Assembly (NCBI GenBank): GCA_003248865.1 | Contig: QFPK01000006.1 | Coordinates: 62,001-126,000 of the forward strand | Length of the DNA: 64,000 bases | Reading direction: 5' to 3' | From: Sphingomonas sp. | GTDB taxonomy: Bacteria > Pseudomonadota > Alphaproteobacteria > Sphingomonadales > Sphingomonadaceae | Part shown: piece after piece, positions 60,246 to 64,000 of the stretch | How the letters are laid out: each line of letters opens with the position of its first letter | Numbering within the stretch: position 1 is the first letter of the stretch | Notes under the pieces: generated by a model | Database searches by the model: none | The model's input: the letters and a program-made list of their open reading frames with translations, nothing else | What the model was told of the DNA's origin: nothing | Position numbers and translations under genes: made by a program

Positions 60246-61612
60246 GCGAGCAGTTCGATCTGGTGATCATCGGATCCGGCCCGGGTGGCTATGTGGCGGC
60301 GATCCGCGCGGCGCAGCTGGGGCTGAGCACGGCGATCGTGGAACGCGAACGGCTGGGCGGCATCTGCCTGAACTGGGGCTGCATCCCGACAAAGGCGCTG
60401 CTCCGTTCCGCAGAAATCAAGCATTATCTGGATCATGCCAGCGTTTATGGATTGAGTGCTGGAACCGTAGGCTTTGATCTCGCCAAGGTCACGGAGCGCA
60501 GCCGTAAGGTGGCGGACCAGCTGAACGCGGGCGTGAAGGGCCTGATGAAGAAGAACAAGGTGACCGTGGTGGAAGGTGTGGCCACGCTGACCGGCCCGAC
60601 CAGCGTGAAGGTGGGCGAACGCACGCTGCAGGCAAAGAATGTGATCGTGGCGACAGGCGCGCGCGCGCGGGAGCTGCCGCATCTGAAGGCCGACGGTGAG
60701 CGGGTGTGGACCTATCGCCACGCCATGGTGCCGCCGACCATGCCGACCGAGCTGCTGGTGATCGGCTCCGGCGCGATCGGGGTGGAGTTTGCGAGCTTCT
60801 ACAGCGACATGGGTGCAAAGGTGACCATCGTCGAAGCGGTGGACCGCATCCTGCCGGTGGAAGATGCCGAGGTCTCCGCATTTGTGGAGAAGGCGCTGAC
60901 GAAGCAGGGCATGACCATCCGTACCAAGGCGACGGTGGACAAGCTGGAGGTGAAGCCTGACGGGGTGGTGGCGACCATCAGCGGCGAGGCGAAGAATTTC
61001 TCCCATGTGATTGTTGCGATTGGGATTTCGCCGAACACGGAGAATCTGGGACTGGAGGCACTGGGGGTGGCGCTGGATCGCGGCCATATCGTCACCAACG
61101 AATGGGGCCAGACCAATGTGCCGGGGCTGTGGGCCATCGGCGATGTGGCGGGTGCACCCTGGCTGGCGCACAAGGCGAGCCATGAGGGGATCGTGGCGGT
61201 GGAGAAGATCGCGGGCGAACCGCATGCGCATCCCATGGACAAGAGCAACATTGCCGGTTGCACCTATGCCCGCCCGCAGGTGGCGAGCGTGGGGCTGACG
61301 GAGGCGAAGGCGAAAGAGGCCGGTTATGAGGTGAAGGTGGGCAAGTTCCCCTTCATCGGCAACGGCAAGGCCATTGCGCTGGGCGAGGCCGAGGGCTTCG
61401 TGAAGACGGTGTTCGACGCAAAGACCGGGGCGCTGCTGGGCGCGCATATGGTGGGCGCGGAAGTGACCGAACTGATTCAGGGCTATGTGATTGCCCGCCA
61501 GTGCGAGGCGACCGAGGCCGAACTGATCCAGACCATCTTCCCGCACCCTACGCTGAGCGAGATGATGCACGAGAGCGTGCTGGATGCGTATGGCCGCGTC
61601 CTCCACATCTGA
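60242..61612 (+). CDS. lpdA: Dihydrolipoyl dehydrogenase (E3)
   Basis: 456 residues. Reoxidises dihydrolipoamide with NAD. FAD site IGSGPGGYVAAIRAAQLG, redox disulfide GGICLNWGCIPTKAL, NAD site VIGSGAIGVEFASFYSDMG and the C-terminal His-Glu pair HPTLSEMMHE are intact. It overlaps the unknown gene upstream by 4 bases and the acetyltransferase gene downstream by about 29 bases. Confidence 0.96.
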   Translation: MSEQFDLVIIGSGPGGYVAAIRAAQLGLSTAIVERERLGGICLNWGCIPTKALLRSAEIKHYLDHASVYGLSAGTVGFDLAKVTERSRKVADQLNAGVKGLMKKNKVTVVEGVATLTGPTSVKVGERTLQAKNVIVATGARARELPHLKADGERVWTYRHAMVPPTMPTELLVIGSGAIGVEFASFYSDMGAKVTIVEAVDRILPVEDAEVSAFVEKALTKQGMTIRTKATVDKLEVKPDGVVATISGEAKNFSHVIVAIGISPNTENLGLEALGVALDRGHIVTNEWGQTNVPGLWAIGDVAGAPWLAHKASHEGIVAVEKIAGEPHAHPMDKSNIAGCTYARPQVASVGLTEAKAKEAGYEVKVGKFPFIGNGKAIALGEAEGFVKTVFDAKTGALLGAHMVGAEVTELIQGYVIARQCEATEAELIQTIFPHPTLSEMMHESVLDAYGRVLHI

Positions 61613-62102
61613 TCAGATCCGGTTGGCGACGCTGGCGGATGCGCCGGCCTGTGCCGACATCTACCGCGAGGCCGTTCTGAACGGCACCGGCACGTTCGAG
61701 ACCGAGCCGCCCGATGTCGACGAGATGCGGACGCGCATGGGCCGGATTCTGGGTGTCGGCAGGCCCTGGCTGGTGGCGGAGCGAGACGGACGGCTGATCG
61801 GCTACGCTTATATGGGCCAGTTCCGCGAGCGGGAGGCCTATCGCCATTTCGGCGAGACCAGCGTCTATGTCGCGCCCGACGCGAAGGGGCAGGGGATCGG
61901 CAAGCGGCTTCTGGAGCGGCTGCTGGTGGATGCGAAGGCAGCCGGATTCACGCAGGCCGTGGCAGTGATCGGCGACAGCGGCAATCAGGGCTCCATCGCG
62001 CTGCACACGGCTCTGGGGTTCCAACATGTCGGCGTTCTTGCCGGCGCCGGGCTGAAGTTCGGGCGCTGGCTGGACGTGGTGCTGATGCAGCGGGCGCTAT
62101 AG
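61584..62102 (+). CDS. GNAT acetyltransferase, phosphinothricin-acetyltransferase-like
   Basis: 172 residues. The GNAT fold is clear: IRLATLADAPACADIYREAVLNGTGTFE, VYVAPDAKGQGIGKRLLERL (acetyl-CoA loop) and ALHTALGFQHVGVL. The pattern is that of the Pat/YncA group that acetylates amino acids or related amines. Starts at ATG 61584 or 61590, inside the end of lpdA. The stop codon lies 6 bases into the convergent carbonic anhydrase gene. Confidence 0.9.
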   Translation: MRMAASSTSDQIRLATLADAPACADIYREAVLNGTGTFETEPPDVDEMRTRMGRILGVGRPWLVAERDGRLIGYAYMGQFREREAYRHFGETSVYVAPDAKGQGIGKRLLERLLVDAKAAGFTQAVAVIGDSGNQGSIALHTALGFQHVGVLAGAGLKFGRWLDVVLMQRAL

Positions 62103-62741
62103 CTTCACGGCCACCGGCACGAACTGCCCGGTCTTGTCGTCCAGGATTTTCAGCGTGCCTTCGGCAATGTCGAAGATCACGCCGTGCAGCTTGATCTGCC
62201 CTGTTGCTTCGGCTTCGGCGACGAAGGGATAGGTCCGCAGATTCTCGATCCCCACACGGACATTGGCCTGCTCCAGCGCGCGCTGGGCATCGATATCCTG
62301 GGAAATGGCGCAGGCGGCGCGCACGGAATCGCGGGCGGGCGCAATGAACTCCATCCAGGCATGGACATGCTTGCCGGCGACGGGATTGTCGAAATCACCG
62401 GCCAGCGCAGCTGCGATGCCGCCGCAACGGGCATGGCCGAAGATCACGATATGATGCACATGAATGCCGGTGACGGCATATTCCAGCGCGGCAGCCACGC
62501 TGGACTGGCCGGAGATCGCCGAATAGGGCGGCACCAGATTGGCGATGTTGCGCAACACGAACATCTGCCCCGGCCCGGCATCGAACACGCGGGTCGGATC
62601 CACCCGGCTGTCGGAACAGGCGATCACCATCACCTTCGGGTCCTGGCCCTGGGCGAGCTTGTCATAGCGTTCGCGCTGTTCGCGATACTGGCCGACGCGG
62701 AAGCGGCGATAACCTTCGATGAGCGCATCAAATTCGGACAT
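62097..62741 (-). CDS. Beta-class carbonic anhydrase
   Basis: 214 residues. Interconverts CO2 and bicarbonate. Zinc ligands are Cys in VIACSDSRVDP and His-x2-Cys in FGHARCGGI, with the Asp-Arg dyad present. ANLVPPYSAISGQSSVAAALEYAV is typical of the family. ATG 62741 is preferred over 62753. It overlaps the convergent acetyltransferase gene by 6 bases. Confidence 0.94.
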   Translation of the reverse strand: MSEFDALIEGYRRFRVGQYREQRERYDKLAQGQDPKVMVIACSDSRVDPTRVFDAGPGQMFVLRNIANLVPPYSAISGQSSVAAALEYAVTGIHVHHIVIFGHARCGGIAAALAGDFDNPVAGKHVHAWMEFIAPARDSVRAACAISQDIDAQRALEQANVRVGIENLRTYPFVAEAEATGQIKLHGVIFDIAEGTLKILDDKTGQFVPVAVKL

Positions 62742-62807
62742 GAGTGGCCTCATGCCGGAGAAGGGGCAGCAGGGGAAGAGGGCGTGGACTGTCGGAGCGG
62801 TTGCGTC

Positions 62808-63886
62808 TCAGCCTGAAGGGCAGGGCGCAATCACGCGGTGATGTGCCTCTCCGCCGAACATCCACTGCAGTGCCACGTCACAGCCCTCCTCGCCGCAGAT
62901 GCGGGGCTGGGCCTGCAACCACTGGATCGCGAGGGTTTCCTGAGCCGGGGTGAGTGGCACCGAGGGTGGTGTGAGGTCGAGCGAAATCGGCGTCAGCGAC
63001 TGGAGCTGGGAGCCGATGAACAGCGCCAGCAGGTCCGCGCTGAGTTGCGGGATGGCGGGGCAGGGGCCGCGATTCGCGGTGCCGGAAGAGCCTGGATCCA
63101 GATAGTCGAAATGCTCCCCGTTGAAGATGCAGGCATAATGATCAACCCGGGTCTTGAGGATCAGCGGACTCCGCTCCGGCAGCTCAAGGTCTTCGGCTCC
63201 ATTGCGATGGGCGAACATGAAGAAGCTGGTGCAGGGGATGGCCGCCAGAAGCTCGGCGGGGCCTGACGTCACCTCTGTAAAGACACCACTGAGGCAGCCG
63301 AGCGCGCCGACCCCGGGTGTGGCGGCTGCATAACGCGTGGCCAGCAGCGCGCCATAGCTGTGCCCGATCACGGCGCGGGAACGGGGACGGTGATTCACCC
63401 ATGGTGCGCCATGCCAGTGATCGAACAGCCATTGCACTACCGGTGCGACCATTGCCGGCGATGATTCGACATTGAGGGAAAGATTGGGAACGAGCACGAC
63501 ATGACCGCTTCGCGCCAACGCGACCGGAATTCGCCACCAGGCCCGATGATAGCCCTCTGTGGCCGTGCCCGATGGCGGGTGACCATGCAGGAAAATGACG
63601 AGTGGCCAGCTCCAGGCGCACTGCTGGAGCATCGGCCTCGGCGGAATGAACCGCGCGCTGGGGTAATAGATGCTGAGGGAACGGGCACACCATCTGACGG
63701 CGTAAGATGCTCCTCGCCCCAGGCGACGGGTTTGCCGGCGTCCGGCAGCCAGTTCACCGGACCGGCGGCGGTCGGATCGGCGGGGCAGGGCGGCAGTGGT
63801 TCCCTGGGCAGGCAGCCCGGCAGCAACGCCAGCGGGCCGGCGAGGGCGAGCCTGCGGCTGAAGGTGAGTGAAGCTGGATTCGACAT
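62808..63886 (-). pseudogene. Frameshifted alpha/beta hydrolase lipoprotein
   Basis: Two frames together give one protein. The first (63886 inward) has GGAGG before the ATG, a signal peptide with lipobox LLPGC and a domain start ending GEEHLTPSDGVPVP. The second, shifted by one base, continues LSIYYPSARFIPPRP, then the hydrolase core: FLHGHPPSG, GHSYGALLATRYAA (nucleophile elbow) and a long C-terminal part. The junction lies near 63674-63683 in a CCC run (minus strand); adding one C restores the frame. Either a real frameshift or a sequence error. The remaining 63887-64000 holds no recognisable gene. Confidence 0.75.
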
Positions 63887-64000
63887 CTCATGCGCCTCCT
63901 TCAGGATGCGGAAGATGCGGCCCCTCTGTTGGTGATTACCAGCAAGATTAACAGCTGTTCATGTTTTGGGAAAGCACCGGCGCGAAGGCCTTCAGACCTT

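Overview
The window reads as a chromosomal segment of a high-GC alphaproteobacterium, most likely order Sphingomonadales. The evidence is an Entner-Doudoroff operon (zwf-pgl-edd-glk-eda), a pdhA-pdhB-pdhC-lpd cluster, the alphaproteobacterial pcm-tolC-popZ-valS block, an ispH-thrB-rnhA block, a PEPxxWA-type C-terminal sorting signal, and GTTC-N7-GTTC (LexA-type) boxes. It looks like a housekeeping region: no prophage, insertion sequence, CRISPR array or origin was found. Three tRNA genes are present (Ile-CAT, His, Cys).

Layout. 1-1775: the end of trxB and a LysR regulator, followed by a candidate structured small RNA. 2044-10211: a two-component pair (histidine kinase and an NtrC-like regulator with a degenerate AAA+ domain), divergent from a four-gene exporter (HlyD-type adaptor, ATPase, double FtsX/MacB-type permease, TolC-type outer-membrane factor). 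10241-12343: tRNA-Ile(CAT), a YiiM-type MOSC protein, a MAPEG protein and a PEP-CTERM protein with a sigma-54-type promoter. 12411-24743: purine synthesis genes (purL, purS-purQ, purC) mixed with a VOC protein, hydrolases, a surface dioxygenase, a Y-family polymerase, a queuosine-precursor transporter, a diheme cytochrome and a NYN nuclease. 24777-26201: an AT-rich lipoprotein gene that looks foreign.

26295-33379: an MDR oxidoreductase, the ispH-thrB-rnhA-DUF808 operon, a lipoprotein, tRNA-His and an S24-type regulator divergent from two tiny coupled genes. 33539-37756: an RND efflux pair. 38064-43505: pcm-tolC-popZ-DUF486-valS on the minus strand. 43603-45850: a sugar-type MFS transporter beside what looks like a GH13 amylase with its catalytic barrel missing. 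45957-52237: the Entner-Doudoroff operon ending in ung. 52464-55631: tRNA-Cys, eno, a tiny exported protein with an LPNTG-type tail and its own sigma-54-type promoter, and ftsB. 55834-62102: the pyruvate dehydrogenase complex with an unknown membrane-anchored protein inside the operon. 62097-63886: carbonic anhydrase and a frameshifted lipoprotein hydrolase.

The most interesting signals are regulatory. Two sigma-54-type promoters (11636-11650 and 55040-55054, minus) each precede a small exported protein with a C-terminal sorting-like tail, which suggests one RpoN-controlled surface-protein regulon. An identical 15-base LexA-type box precedes the Y-family polymerase and, unexpectedly, a VOC-family gene. 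A hairpin-rich intergenic repeat occurs twice, with compensatory changes in its last stem. Six GANTC methylation sites lie upstream of ftsB, five of them in the last 81 bases. Gene calls rest on motifs and context read by eye; no database search was run.
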